A stretch of DNA of 45,852 nt from the NCBI GenBank assembly GCA_021772095.1, contig JADYXR010000267.1, positions 1 through 45,852 on the forward strand. Reading direction: 5' to 3'. Every line of letters starts with the position of its first letter. Position 1 is the stretch's first letter. Of the stretch, positions 17,204-26,069 are shown piece after piece. Made by a program: the position numbers and the translations under genes. The DNA comes from Candidatus Obscuribacter sp. Lineage in GTDB: Bacteria; Cyanobacteriota; Vampirovibrionia; Obscuribacterales; Obscuribacteraceae. Under the pieces are notes generated by a model. The model did not search any database and was not told the DNA's origin. It saw only the letters and a program-made list of their open reading frames with translations.

Positions 17204-18772
17204 TTAATTAGTGATATCGTTGGAGCCGTCTGTGCTGGAATCGCCTGTGCTGGAGTCGTCTGTAGCCTCGCTACTTTCCGCCGCTGGAAGTTCCGCCTGG
17301 CGCTCGAGTTTCAAAATCCGAACTTGCCAGAAATGGATGATTAAATACGAAACGAGAGAAAGGGCTGTGGCGGTTAAAGACAACGACAAGCCGATTTGAT
17401 CGAATGGCGGAACAGTCTGCAAGAAGTGCTCCCAGCCCAATAAGTATTGAGGGAGCCAAACTCCAATTCCGACCAGTATCGATGCCAGCGCGGGAAGTTC
17501 ATTGCGTGGCTTGGTGTAGATCCCCATGGTCAGCGGAACGAACAGACTGACCATGGTGACCGAGTAAGCGTGCTCGAGAAGTGCAAAAGCACCTTGTCCG
17601 GAATAGGACATCGCCAGACTGGCGGCCGCGATGAAAACAACGCACCAGCGATTGACTGTCAACGCGGATGCACGCGAACGAACAAACTCAGTTTTGAGTA
17701 ATAGATTTTGCGCAAGAACTGCAGCCGGAGAAAGTATGGCACTCGTTATGGTGGCAAGTACTGCCGACATGATCACGACCACAAAAATCACAGCCATGAC
17801 CGGGTGCATAAACGCGTGTGCCAGAGCCGGCAAAACAGACTCAGTGATGCGGTCTTTGTAATAGGCAGCGGCAACGAGCCCGAGAAGAACCGGAAGCAAT
17901 CCGAAAACGATGTAGGCAATCCCCGCCCATGTGCAAGCTTTCTGCGCAGTGTCAGCGCTCTTTGACGCGAACACACGCTGCATCAAATCTTGTCCCGGAA
18001 TATTCCCCAACGCCCCGGCGGCAAGAATTGCCACCCAATCCCAGAAGGCACTTGGTGTTTCGTTTGGTATCCAGTGCAATTTCATCGGTGCTTCTTTTTC
18101 AATTGTTGAAATCACACTTAAGTATCCGACCATCGCGTCACCGTGACCGACACCTGTCAGAACATTGAAGGTCAGCACGACAAGCCCGATTAGAACAAGA
18201 GAAATTTGCACGGCATCAGTCAGTGTGACGGCCCACATGCCACCAAGTAGCGTGTAGCCTGTGCCAAAAACTGCAATCAACGCGACGCCGGTTTCTATCG
18301 GAATGTTGAAGAACAGCGCGAACACCTGCGCGAGAGCGACAAACTGAGCGGCGATCCAGCCAAAGTAACTTGGTATCATCACTAGTGCCGAGATTACTTC
18401 GACGCGCGGTCCGAAGACACGCTTGTAAAAATCGCAAAGCGTAAGCAATCCCATTTGCCACAGCGGTCGAGCGAAAAACATCCCGGCGAGAATCAGGCAC
18501 AATCCCGATCCCAGTGGATCGAGACCGGCTCTCTGCAAGCCGTGTTTCGACACTTCGGTGCAAACGGTTAAAACGGTTCCGGCGCCAAACCAGGTGGCTA
18601 GGATTGTTGACCAGGCCAAGAAAAGCGGCAAGCTGCGCCCCGCGACGATGTAGTCTTCAGCGTTCTCGACTTTCTTGGTCGCGAGCAAGCCGATAGCGAA
18701 CATGCACAGCACGTAGATTCCAATCGTGATGGCAAGTAAGGTTTTGAGACTCTCGGATATGGGCGGGTTCAT
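17204..18772 (-). CDS. Sodium:solute symporter (SSS/SLC5 family)
   Basis: 522 residues with about 13 hydrophobic helices. Family hallmarks include the N-terminal segment ENAEDYIVAGRSLP, the first broken-helix region WSTILATWFGAGT and the GGMWAVTLTDAVQ segment typical of SSS carriers. These inner-membrane proteins couple sodium entry to uptake of sugars, amino acids, vitamins or nucleosides. The C-terminal tail is hydrophilic and ends in a Ser/Asp/Thr-rich stretch (DDSSTGDSSTDGSNDITN). The start has no strong ribosome site. The substrate cannot be read from sequence; the adjacent beta-amylase makes a sugar possible but unproven. Confidence 0.9.
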   Translation of the reverse strand: MNPPISESLKTLLAITIGIYVLCMFAIGLLATKKVENAEDYIVAGRSLPLFLAWSTILATWFGAGTVLTVCTEVSKHGLQRAGLDPLGSGLCLILAGMFFARPLWQMGLLTLCDFYKRVFGPRVEVISALVMIPSYFGWIAAQFVALAQVFALFFNIPIETGVALIAVFGTGYTLLGGMWAVTLTDAVQISLVLIGLVVLTFNVLTGVGHGDAMVGYLSVISTIEKEAPMKLHWIPNETPSAFWDWVAILAAGALGNIPGQDLMQRVFASKSADTAQKACTWAGIAYIVFGLLPVLLGLVAAAYYKDRITESVLPALAHAFMHPVMAVIFVVVIMSAVLATITSAILSPAAVLAQNLLLKTEFVRSRASALTVNRWCVVFIAAASLAMSYSGQGAFALLEHAYSVTMVSLFVPLTMGIYTKPRNELPALASILVGIGVWLPQYLLGWEHFLQTVPPFDQIGLSLSLTATALSLVSYLIIHFWQVRILKLERQAELPAAESSEATDDSSTGDSSTDGSNDITN

Positions 18773-18959
18773 TCAGGTTTCACAATCCGCCGCACAAAAT
18801 TAGCCGACGGGAATCCAGAATCGATAAATACCGGAATACGATACCGCTTTCTGAAGTCTCAAAACTTACTGACATCCAGTGTTTATCAGCCATTTAAGGA
18901 ATCTGAGTACAAGCTTGGCCACACTATTAGAATAGACGTCAGATCGCAAGGGGAACATC

Positions 18960-19430
18960 ATGAAATTCAACGAGCGGAACTTCATGGCTTTGCTCTCCAT
19001 AGTAATTCTGTCATCTGCGCCGGTGGCCGCAGAGGACTCGAAATCGTTTATAGCCGCGATTGACACGACGTTTTCAGCACAATTTCTAAAGACAAAATCA
19101 AGCATAAAGGGCGACAAGTCGCACAGTGTCGCTGTCTATAAAGTGCTTGATATCGACAAGCTTCCTGAGATGCCCCAGCAAATCATGCCCGGGGACTTGA
19201 TGGAGCTCACTTATCCATGCAAACGAAAACGAGCACAGCTCGCGCCGAATAGCCCGCTGCCCTGGGCCGAGGTTAAAAATGACGCTATGCTTGATGTTCA
19301 TATTCCTAACCGATATTTAAAAAGCCGCGTTAACACTGACATTGAGACGGTGTGGCAGATCGATAATTCAGAGAATCGGTTTACCATTCTGAAACCAAAG
19401 ATCAAAGAAAAGCGCTACTCACCTCGATAA
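18960..19430 (+). CDS. Exported protein of unknown function
   Basis: 156 residues starting at an ATG with AAGGGGA about 6 bases upstream. Residues 1-24 are a signal peptide (MKFNERNFMALLSIVILSSA, cleavage near VAAED). The mature part is mixed alpha/beta and basic at the C-terminus (KPKIKEKRYSPR), with a single Cys. No family is recognised and no catalytic motif stands out. It is followed by a 176-base gap with no clear terminator before the next exported TPR gene on the same strand. Confidence 0.75.
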   Translation: MKFNERNFMALLSIVILSSAPVAAEDSKSFIAAIDTTFSAQFLKTKSSIKGDKSHSVAVYKVLDIDKLPEMPQQIMPGDLMELTYPCKRKRAQLAPNSPLPWAEVKNDAMLDVHIPNRYLKSRVNTDIETVWQIDNSENRFTILKPKIKEKRYSPR

Positions 19431-19606
19431 ACGGTGGTCGGCGCTCGCAAAGCAGCGTCAATACGCACGTTTTTAACTGCGGATGTCAATACAACTCTCT
19501 ATAGCCTCATAAATCAGGCACTCCGCGAGTAGTCCGCATTTGGAAAAACTTAAAGACGCGCGGCTTCAGCCGTTGTTTAATTAAGCGGCTCAACTGAAGG
19601 AGTCCT

Positions 19607-21067
19607 ATGCAACGAATTTTTAGCTCAATTGCGCTGTGTGCTCTCATGGCAATGTCCTGCCAGGCGGCGCCTGCGCAGCCCGCGACAAACGGAAACACAA
19701 CGACTACCGACGTTCTTCCCGCCGGTGAGGGCGAACGCGCGCTCGATCTCGGCGAATACGCCCGAGCAGAAACTTGGTTTGCCAACCAGCTGAAGACCGT
19801 GGACAAAAACGACCCCAATCGCGGCTATCTCCAAACCGGCTATTCCGAAGCGTTGCTAAATTTGGGACGGTTCGCTGAAGCTGCCAAAGAATACAAAAAA
19901 GCTGATTCGATCGTCAGTTCGCAAAAGCAGCCGGATGAGCTAACGGCAAGGCTTTACGATGGACTGTCATGGTTGAATCATGCGCAAGGGAAACTGGACG
20001 CAGCCGAAAGTTATGCCCAACAAGCGGTTAAGACTCGGCAAGCGATAGCCAGTCCCAGCAAACCATTGATGGTTGCAACGCTGACTCACCTCGGTGTGAT
20101 TATGGAAGCCAAAGGCAATCTAAGCGAGGCAACCAAATACTACAAAGAAGCGCTTGGTCAGCAGGATTTGATGGCTGGTCCCGGCAGCTTGACCGCGGCA
20201 GATTTGCAAGAAGATATTGGTTCCACTCTCCGTCGCCTTGGTGACATCAATAAAGCTCAAGAGTTTTTCCGCGCCGCGCTGCAAACGAAGTTAGCGCGCA
20301 ACGCCAGCCTCGCACCATTCAATCCTCACCCATACTGGGAAACGGTTACCTACCCATTCTTCGACGGTTCTCCCAATTGTAATAAAAGATTTGAACAGGG
20401 AGTACAACAAGAAATCATCACCGCCAATGGTGTCACTGTCGCAGTGTCACTAAAGCCTGTTGAAGCGAGCAAATCGACACAAGCAATTGTGATCGTTCAA
20501 AATGACAGCCAGAACCAGATTCAATTCCTCCCGATTCCTCCATCGTTGACGGTGACGAAACCCAAAATCTATATCGCCCCCCAAGTCGACGCGACAAAAC
20601 TTGCTGCGACTATCGAGAAGAAAGGCGATCGGAAAGCAAGTTGGGTGCGTTTTTGGGGCAACCAAGCAACACAAACGATGACCACCACCAGCATTGGGCA
20701 GCCCGGATTTTTCGGATACCCACCAGTTTATGGTGGGTACGGCATGGGTGGCATGGGCATGGGCGGAATGGGCATGGGAGGCGGATACAACTCATGGGGT
20801 TCGAGATCCGGCAACATGAGCATCATGCACACATCCGTGCCAGACTACGCCGCGCAACAACGAGCTCTCCAAAAAGCGGCTGACATTGCTCAACAAGCGC
20901 ACCAAAATGCTGACTCAATAAAAGTAGCTAGTCTCGGGCCAACATCAGTACCCGGCGGACAACAAATTTCAGGTGCTCTATATTTCGACGCAGAAAAAGT
21001 CAGCGACGCAATTGTTCGAATCCCAATCGGCAACGCCGTTTACGAGTTCAATTTTCCGCCCAAGTAA
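19607..21067 (+). CDS. Exported TPR protein with Gly/Met-rich segment
   Basis: 486 residues starting at an ATG with AAGGAG about 5 bases upstream. A signal peptide (MQRIFSSIALCALMAMSCQA) is followed by TPR units from about 35 to 230; typical helices are ATLTHLGVIMEAKGNLSEAT and its successor. A beta-rich domain (about 240-350, VTVAVSLKPVEASKSTQAIV) comes next, then an unusual low-complexity stretch GYGMGGMGMGGMGMGG (about 380-396), then a final region with Gln/Ala-rich helices and a short beta end. The Gly/Met segment resembles flexible or surface-exposed linkers. Function unknown. The next gene starts 22 bases downstream, so they probably form an operon. Confidence 0.85.
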   Translation: MQRIFSSIALCALMAMSCQAAPAQPATNGNTTTTDVLPAGEGERALDLGEYARAETWFANQLKTVDKNDPNRGYLQTGYSEALLNLGRFAEAAKEYKKADSIVSSQKQPDELTARLYDGLSWLNHAQGKLDAAESYAQQAVKTRQAIASPSKPLMVATLTHLGVIMEAKGNLSEATKYYKEALGQQDLMAGPGSLTAADLQEDIGSTLRRLGDINKAQEFFRAALQTKLARNASLAPFNPHPYWETVTYPFFDGSPNCNKRFEQGVQQEIITANGVTVAVSLKPVEASKSTQAIVIVQNDSQNQIQFLPIPPSLTVTKPKIYIAPQVDATKLAATIEKKGDRKASWVRFWGNQATQTMTTTSIGQPGFFGYPPVYGGYGMGGMGMGGMGMGGGYNSWGSRSGNMSIMHTSVPDYAAQQRALQKAADIAQQAHQNADSIKVASLGPTSVPGGQQISGALYFDAEKVSDAIVRIPIGNAVYEFNFPPK

Positions 21068-21089
21068 ATAAACCAACGAGGACACATCC

Positions 21090-21962
21090 GTGTTTAGCAA
21101 AACTTTGAAGCGCAATACACGCACCGCATTTGCCACCAGCTTTTTACTCGTGACACTACTGACCGTGTCCGTCAATTCTTCGCGAGCGGCAGAAACAGCT
21201 GATGTCGATGACAATGATGGTGTCAGTCCTGTGATTGGTATCAACATGGACGTCGAGGCCGGAAAGCCGAAAACTTTTCGCATCCTTCCTGATTACGTCA
21301 ACGCAATCACTAAGGCCGGCGGCATTCCGGTAGCCATACCGCCGATGCCGGAAAAGGAACTGACGCTTCTACTAAAACGGCTCGACGGCGTCATGATGAT
21401 TGGCGGCAATGATTATCCTCCTGATTTGTACAAACAAACCGCGGACAAAACCGTGGTGCCAATGGATATAGATAGATCGACCTTCGATATGTCGCTGGTC
21501 AAGGCAGTTTTGAGCAACGGTCGAATTCCGTTCCTGGGAATTTGCGCCGGCTGCCAGGCGTTGAATATTGGTTCGGGGGGAAGTTTGGTTCAAGACATCC
21601 CGACGCGTTTCACAGAATCAAAAGTCTTGCATGCGAGCCCTAAAGGTTGGCAAGTCGGATTCAACAAGCACCACATCAAACCCGAGCCTGGAAGCAATCT
21701 TGCGAAGATAATCGATAAAGAAGGTTTGCTGGTTGTTACCTCGCACCATCAAAGCGTGGACAAAATTGGCGATGGATTGCGTATCGCGGCCCGCACCGAA
21801 GATGGTGTCACAGAGTCAATCGAGTCGACAGACAAAGCGTTCGTGATGGGCGTGCAATGGCACCCAGAGCGCGACTTCGAGTCCAACAAAGAACTTTTCA
21901 AAGAGTTTATTAAACAAGGTCGTCTGCACAATCAATCCAGAATGCAGGTTGCAAAACCATAA
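21090..21962 (+). CDS. Exported gamma-glutamyl-GABA hydrolase-like class I amidotransferase (peptidase C26)
   Basis: 290 residues. The start is GTG (21090) with GAGGA 7 bases upstream. Residues 1-33 form a signal peptide (FATSFLLVTLLTVSV core, cleavage near SSRA). The rest is a class I glutamine amidotransferase fold of the PuuD/C26 type: GGNDYPPDLY (105-114), nucleophile Cys152 in FLGICAGCQALNI, and the His258/Glu260 pair in VQWHPE. The catalytic triad is complete. Relatives cleave gamma-glutamyl bonds, for example gamma-glutamyl-GABA in putrescine breakdown, and are usually cytoplasmic, so the signal peptide is notable and suggests a periplasmic gamma-glutamyl compound. It follows the TPR gene closely. 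Confidence 0.88.
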   Translation: MFSKTLKRNTRTAFATSFLLVTLLTVSVNSSRAAETADVDDNDGVSPVIGINMDVEAGKPKTFRILPDYVNAITKAGGIPVAIPPMPEKELTLLLKRLDGVMMIGGNDYPPDLYKQTADKTVVPMDIDRSTFDMSLVKAVLSNGRIPFLGICAGCQALNIGSGGSLVQDIPTRFTESKVLHASPKGWQVGFNKHHIKPEPGSNLAKIIDKEGLLVVTSHHQSVDKIGDGLRIAARTEDGVTESIESTDKAFVMGVQWHPERDFESNKELFKEFIKQGRLHNQSRMQVAKP

Positions 21963-21970
21963 ATTTAAAA

Positions 21971-22143
21971 GCGTTCTGACCAGCGGTCGAACTAAACCAT
22001 CATGCGACCAGCGCTTTGAGACCGGCGTTCCAACTCGGTCATCATGCGATTGCCGGTTCGAAAACTAGCGTTCCAACTGGCGCATTATGCGACTAGCGGT
22101 TCGAGACTTCGTTCTATCTACGATTCGAAATTCGCGTTCTAAT
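21971..22143. repeat. Degenerate tandem repeat between convergent genes
   Basis: The 181-base gap between convergent stops is filled by five imperfect units, each opening with (G/T)CGTTC at 21971, 22025, 22068, 22109 and 22134. The fuller units share GCGTTCCAACT, CAT(C/T)ATGCGA and GGTTCGA in the same order, with spacing of 54, 43, about 41 and 25 bases. The last unit runs up to the stop codon of the beta-propeller gene. No open frame or terminator is evident. Confidence 0.75.
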
Positions 22144-23274
22144 CTAAGGTTTCCACCACTCGAGAGCGTTTTGATGTCCGCCGATTACAAGCGCATCTCC
22201 GGTGTTCGACCAGGCAAAAACTCGTCCGCCGATGTCTTTGTAGCGACCCCACAATGAATCTTTGTAGTTCGCCCGCCTGGTGCCAGTACTGCTGTCGTAA
22301 ATAACAATGCCGTCAGATCCGTCCTGAACAGCAAGATGATTTTTTCGAGGATTCCACGCCATAAAGCGCGTCTCGTCATCTTGCGATCGCGCCAATACTC
22401 GCGCAACTTGAGTGTATACGTCGAACACAATCACCTTGTTGTCATATCCCCAAGCCAACATCTGACTATCCGCTGACCACGAGATGGTGCATTGTTGCCA
22501 CTCCGGCAAATCATCGCCCTGGAACTTGACCTCGACTGCTCCAGTTTCAATGTTCCATACGCACAAACCTCGGCGGCCAATGTTGAGCGCCTTGTTGAAA
22601 TTCCAATACAGGTCTGCCATGACGTCGATGTTGGGCACGAAAAGCGCAGCGATTTTCTCGCCGTCAGGAGAAATCACCGGACTTCTGACCATCCCCGGAC
22701 ACGTGATCGGTCTTAGCGAAACACGCCTGTTGCCATCAACAAGATTGATTTGATACGCACCGACAGGTGTGCCAACCGCGATGCCGAACTTGTCCCATCG
22801 CAGCGTCGTTAAGCCTTGCGGCACTTCTTTTATATACTTATTGAGTCGCTGAACCTGCTGTTCGCGCGAACCGATTGGAGGCAACCTGGAAAGCACAGCA
22901 TCAGTGTTTAGACTATCCAGGAACTGTTGTGCGGTGGCTGGATTCACCTTCACTGAGTGAGTCGCGATTATCTTCCCGGTCGCCGCTTCGAAAATCTGCA
23001 GCAGTCTGTCTTTTCCCAGCGCCACAAGCGTGCCGTCGGGAGAAAATGCTGCAAGAAAACCGATCTCGTCAAAATGGGCTTGTGAAGCGCCGGGACGAGG
23101 TCCATCAATGGCGGTAACCACGAGTTCTCGCAAAACTTTTTGTGTTCTGGCACAAATTAATTGCGGTGAGTGGTCTCTGAAACAAGCCAGGATCTTTGAA
23201 TCATCTGGCGACCAAACAACGTGATTGACCAGGCTGGATTTTTTATTGACTTGGGACACGTTGGCGCTGCTCAT
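22144..23274 (-). CDS. WD40-like beta-propeller protein
   Basis: 376 residues from an ATG at 23274, chosen because GAGG lies 6-7 bases upstream; a TTG four codons earlier overlaps that site. The protein has about seven WD40-like blades, visible as repeated strands such as HVVWSPDDSKILACF, LAAFSPDGTLVALGKDRLLQ, TISWSADSQMLAWGYDNKVI and MAWNPRKNHLAVQDGSDGI. No signal peptide is seen, so it is probably cytoplasmic. Propellers of this type act as binding platforms. An insertion of about 60 residues (VKVNPATAQQFLDSLNTDAV onward) interrupts the blades. Partner unknown. Confidence 0.8.
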   Translation of the reverse strand: MSSANVSQVNKKSSLVNHVVWSPDDSKILACFRDHSPQLICARTQKVLRELVVTAIDGPRPGASQAHFDEIGFLAAFSPDGTLVALGKDRLLQIFEAATGKIIATHSVKVNPATAQQFLDSLNTDAVLSRLPPIGSREQQVQRLNKYIKEVPQGLTTLRWDKFGIAVGTPVGAYQINLVDGNRRVSLRPITCPGMVRSPVISPDGEKIAALFVPNIDVMADLYWNFNKALNIGRRGLCVWNIETGAVEVKFQGDDLPEWQQCTISWSADSQMLAWGYDNKVIVFDVYTQVARVLARSQDDETRFMAWNPRKNHLAVQDGSDGIVIYDSSTGTRRANYKDSLWGRYKDIGGRVFAWSNTGDALVIGGHQNALEWWKP

Positions 23275-23458
23275 CGAAGACCTCAAAGAACAATATTTTT
23301 ACGCTTGGTCTCCATTGATAGAATACCCGAAAAACGCACAGGCCAATCCATATAGCAACCTGACAAAGACCGGACTTGGTTTTTCGCTACAGGTTGCGCA
23401 ACGCAAAAAGTTTCGCCCTGCTACAATATGACCGAAATTCGGGACAGTGAGGGAAAAG

Positions 23459-25474
23459 ATGATTATCAACAGAGAGCTCGAAGAGCGGCTGTTCATCTGG
23501 GTTACGATGGTAGTTGCGGCTGTATGCGCACCGGCACAACCGGCTGTTGCTCAGGATTCTTCGCGTGGTTGGGAAAACCCCGCGCATCAATCGACAGACA
23601 GTTCGACCTCTAATGATGCTCGAAAAATCGAAAGCACTTCTAAGCCTGACAACGGGCAACCAGTAACCAAGCGCAATGCCGACTCACTAGAGGGCTCGCG
23701 TTCTTCGGGCTGGAACGACACCGGACGCGCTGGCGGAAATCAGCGGACCGCCAACGATCTATCACGTGGAACCGCAGAGGCTGCAGCTACGCCTCGACTG
23801 CGCGGCGATGGATCAAGCGTGTACACCGCAGGCGATACCGCGCTTGCGGCCGGACAGTACGCCGATGCTATCCGAATTTTAGATGATGCGTTCAGAACCA
23901 TACCGCCTGGACAAATTGATAATGGTGCCACAGCACTGTTTTTCGAACGAAAAGCAATTGCCAATCGTGGCATGCAGAGACTGACGGAATCTGAGCGTTT
24001 AATTAAACAGGCAATCGCCCATGCCACTACCGGTGGCATCAAGGCGCCTGATGTTTATGCGCGATTGCTCTTTTCTCTAGCTGATATTCAAAGCCAGGAA
24101 GGTCTGCCACGTGAGAGTTTGACGACGGTCAGACAAGCATCCGCAACACTGACAACTTCGACCACAGGCATCACAAAGAAATTTGCGCCGACTATTGTTC
24201 TTGTCGAAGCAATGAACACCGAAGGTCGTTCACTTGCAGAGGTCGGCGAGATTCAAGCAGCGGAAGATAAGCTCAACGAGGCGCTCAACATTTGCTCTTC
24301 GCTTCCTGTAGAAGACACGACCTATCCTCCGCAGTCTTCGGTTTCAAAATATTCCGAGTACCTGAAAGGCAAAATCAAGATAAATCAGTTCTATTTGGCT
24401 GCCATCAGAGGTGGTGCCGATAAAGCCAAAGGCACCCTCGAAGAAGGGCTCGGCGTCATTCAAAGATATGCGCCCGGCATGGCACCTGACACTCGCTACT
24501 CTGCAGTTATATTGAACGCGCAAAAGTCGAATTTTACTGCGAACGAATTGACCTCCGCTTTAGTGGATGCCGAGCGGGTTCCAGGAACAGATAATCTGAT
24601 CAAAGCTGCGTTACTCAATGAGCAATCAGTATCTAAGGAACGCAGCAACGATCTAACAGGCGCAGCCCAAGCGGCTAAAGCAGCTCTCGATATACGCACA
24701 AAAGTTCTTCCGGCCAACAGCATTTATGTGGCAGAGACTGTGCTTCAGTCCGCGTCAATCCAGGCCACACGAGGTCGAGCAGTTGACGCCGCAGCACAAG
24801 CGCAACGCGCTGCTAATTCGCTGGAACGTTCGGCCGGACGCGGAAGCATTTACTTCGCAAGAGCAACTGTCGATCTAGCGTCGGTTTATATCTCATCTAA
24901 TCGTGTGGAGCGCGTAGAGCCGCTCTTGCTCGAATCGATCAACACACTCACGAAGATTCGCGGGGGCGATCATCCGGAAACAATGCACGCCATAGATTTG
25001 TTGTGCTCGACTTATGTTCGCAATCGCAAGTTCGCATTGGCTGAACGATACGGCGAGGCTAATTTGATCAAAGCTGAAAAACTATTCGGTGCCAGCAGCC
25101 CGAAACTAGTTTTGACGCTAACCAACCTCGGAACGGCATATGCTCACCGGCAGAAATTTGGACAAGCTAACAGCAGTCTACAAAGGGCTCAAGGCATCTT
25201 GTCACGCTCCGGCAAATCAGGAAGCGCACAATTCGCAGACTTGCTCGCCAGTACCGGTGTTAACTACACTCTACAAAAGAAATGGGCACAAGCGGCTTTG
25301 AGTTTCAAACAAGCCCGCGCTATATACAGCACCGTATATGGTGCAAAAAGCCCACACGCTTTGCAGATGACCGAATTGCTCAGGACAATGGAATCGTTGA
25401 AAAATCCAAGAAACCCGGACGATTTCGGCATCATGGACAACAAGTTCACACCTACCTCGCCAGAGTACAGATAG
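23459..25474 (+). CDS. Exported TPR protein
   Basis: 671 residues from an ATG at 23459 with AGGGA close upstream; a GTG four codons earlier is possible. The signal peptide is FIWVTMVVAAVCAPAQPAVAQ. A Ser/Asn/Gly-rich, probably disordered segment (about 35-115) precedes TPR units spread over about 120-650, including several of the longer kinesin-light-chain type (for example HPETMHAIDLLCSTYVRNRK and SPKLVLTLTNLGTAYAHRQK). No enzyme motif is seen. It belongs to the same style of exported solenoid proteins as the two other TPR genes in this window. It probably acts as a scaffold in the periplasm or at the outer surface. Confidence 0.85.
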   Translation: MIINRELEERLFIWVTMVVAAVCAPAQPAVAQDSSRGWENPAHQSTDSSTSNDARKIESTSKPDNGQPVTKRNADSLEGSRSSGWNDTGRAGGNQRTANDLSRGTAEAAATPRLRGDGSSVYTAGDTALAAGQYADAIRILDDAFRTIPPGQIDNGATALFFERKAIANRGMQRLTESERLIKQAIAHATTGGIKAPDVYARLLFSLADIQSQEGLPRESLTTVRQASATLTTSTTGITKKFAPTIVLVEAMNTEGRSLAEVGEIQAAEDKLNEALNICSSLPVEDTTYPPQSSVSKYSEYLKGKIKINQFYLAAIRGGADKAKGTLEEGLGVIQRYAPGMAPDTRYSAVILNAQKSNFTANELTSALVDAERVPGTDNLIKAALLNEQSVSKERSNDLTGAAQAAKAALDIRTKVLPANSIYVAETVLQSASIQATRGRAVDAAAQAQRAANSLERSAGRGSIYFARATVDLASVYISSNRVERVEPLLLESINTLTKIRGGDHPETMHAIDLLCSTYVRNRKFALAERYGEANLIKAEKLFGASSPKLVLTLTNLGTAYAHRQKFGQANSSLQRAQGILSRSGKSGSAQFADLLASTGVNYTLQKKWAQAALSFKQARAIYSTVYGAKSPHALQMTELLRTMESLKNPRNPDDFGIMDNKFTPTSPEYR

Positions 25475-25633
25475 ACGGCTGCGAATAATCAATTGGAAGT
25501 GCTGAGCAATTTGTCGCCAGGCAAGTTCTCGCGGGCTAAATTCCCATTAAGTTAAGCTCCCGCCGACCGGACTTGCCGGCCACTGAGCCCAAATTGTCGC
25601 TAAACAATCGGCGGAAAAGCCCCCTAAACTCAA

Positions 25634-25669
25634 GAGACGCGTCCCACCGTATTTGATGGCACGCGTCTC
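25634..25669. terminator. 9-bp hairpin between convergent genes
   Basis: GAGACGCGT and its exact complement ACGCGTCTC are separated by 18 bases in the 264-base gap between convergent genes. There is no T-run on either side, so it is at best a weak bidirectional 3'-end element. Nothing else is recognised in the gap. Confidence 0.4.
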
Positions 25670-25738
25670 ATGATTGATACCACCACTCAGAACTAATTCG
25701 CTCCGAATATGGTGGCATCGTTTAGGTTAACAGGTCGC

Positions 25739-25927
25739 TCAGTCTCTCTTAACGAGTTTCTTAGCGCCATTGCCCATAGCTTTCAGACCTTGTCCTACTT
25801 TTCTAAAGGGCCATGTGATTGCGTTGCCAACTTTTTTGACTGCCGAATCATCCGCTGCCTGTACTGGTGTTGCGAAGGTTGTGCTTGCCACGGCTATGAC
25901 GAGCATCAATGCAGCATACTTTTTCAT
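25739..25927 (-). CDS. Small exported cationic peptide/protein
   Basis: 62 residues starting at an ATG with AAGGAG 8 bases upstream. A classic signal peptide (MKKYAALMLVIAVASTTFAT, cleavage near PVQA) leaves a mature chain of about 38 residues that starts ADDSAVKKVGNAITWPFRKV and ends KKLVKRD. That chain carries about nine Lys/Arg against three Asp and several Gly, and could form an amphipathic helix. I do not recognise the family. It could be an envelope-associated small protein or a membrane-active peptide. No immunity or transport gene is adjacent, so the latter is speculative. Two direct repeats lie upstream. Confidence 0.78.
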   Translation of the reverse strand: MKKYAALMLVIAVASTTFATPVQAADDSAVKKVGNAITWPFRKVGQGLKAMGNGAKKLVKRD

Positions 25928-26039
25928 CGAAGAGCTCCTTGATCAATGCGAATTTTGGTTTAAACCCTAATCGCGCACTAGAGGTTTAATTACTCACCTT
26001 AACCAGGACTCATAAACAGCCGGGCTAGGGAAGTTACAT

Positions 26040-26069
26040 GATACCAACTAAGGTGATCGATACCAACTA
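26040..26069. promoter_or_regulatory. Pair of 11-bp direct repeats upstream of the small cationic protein gene
   Basis: GATACCAACTA occurs at 26040-26050 and again at 26059-26069, a 19-bp period. The second copy overlaps the stop codon of the membrane TPR gene. The pair lies about 115-140 bases upstream of the small exported protein start, a plausible place for an activator that binds as two subunits. Confidence 0.4.

Noticed and set aside
20740..20790. Gly/Met-rich segment considered as a metal-binding or amyloid protein
   Set aside because: It is a short low-complexity stretch within an exported TPR protein. Sequence alone does not support a specific function.
21971..22143. Repeat array considered as a CRISPR
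   Set aside because: Units are degenerate, the spacing is uneven and shrinking, and no cas gene is nearby.
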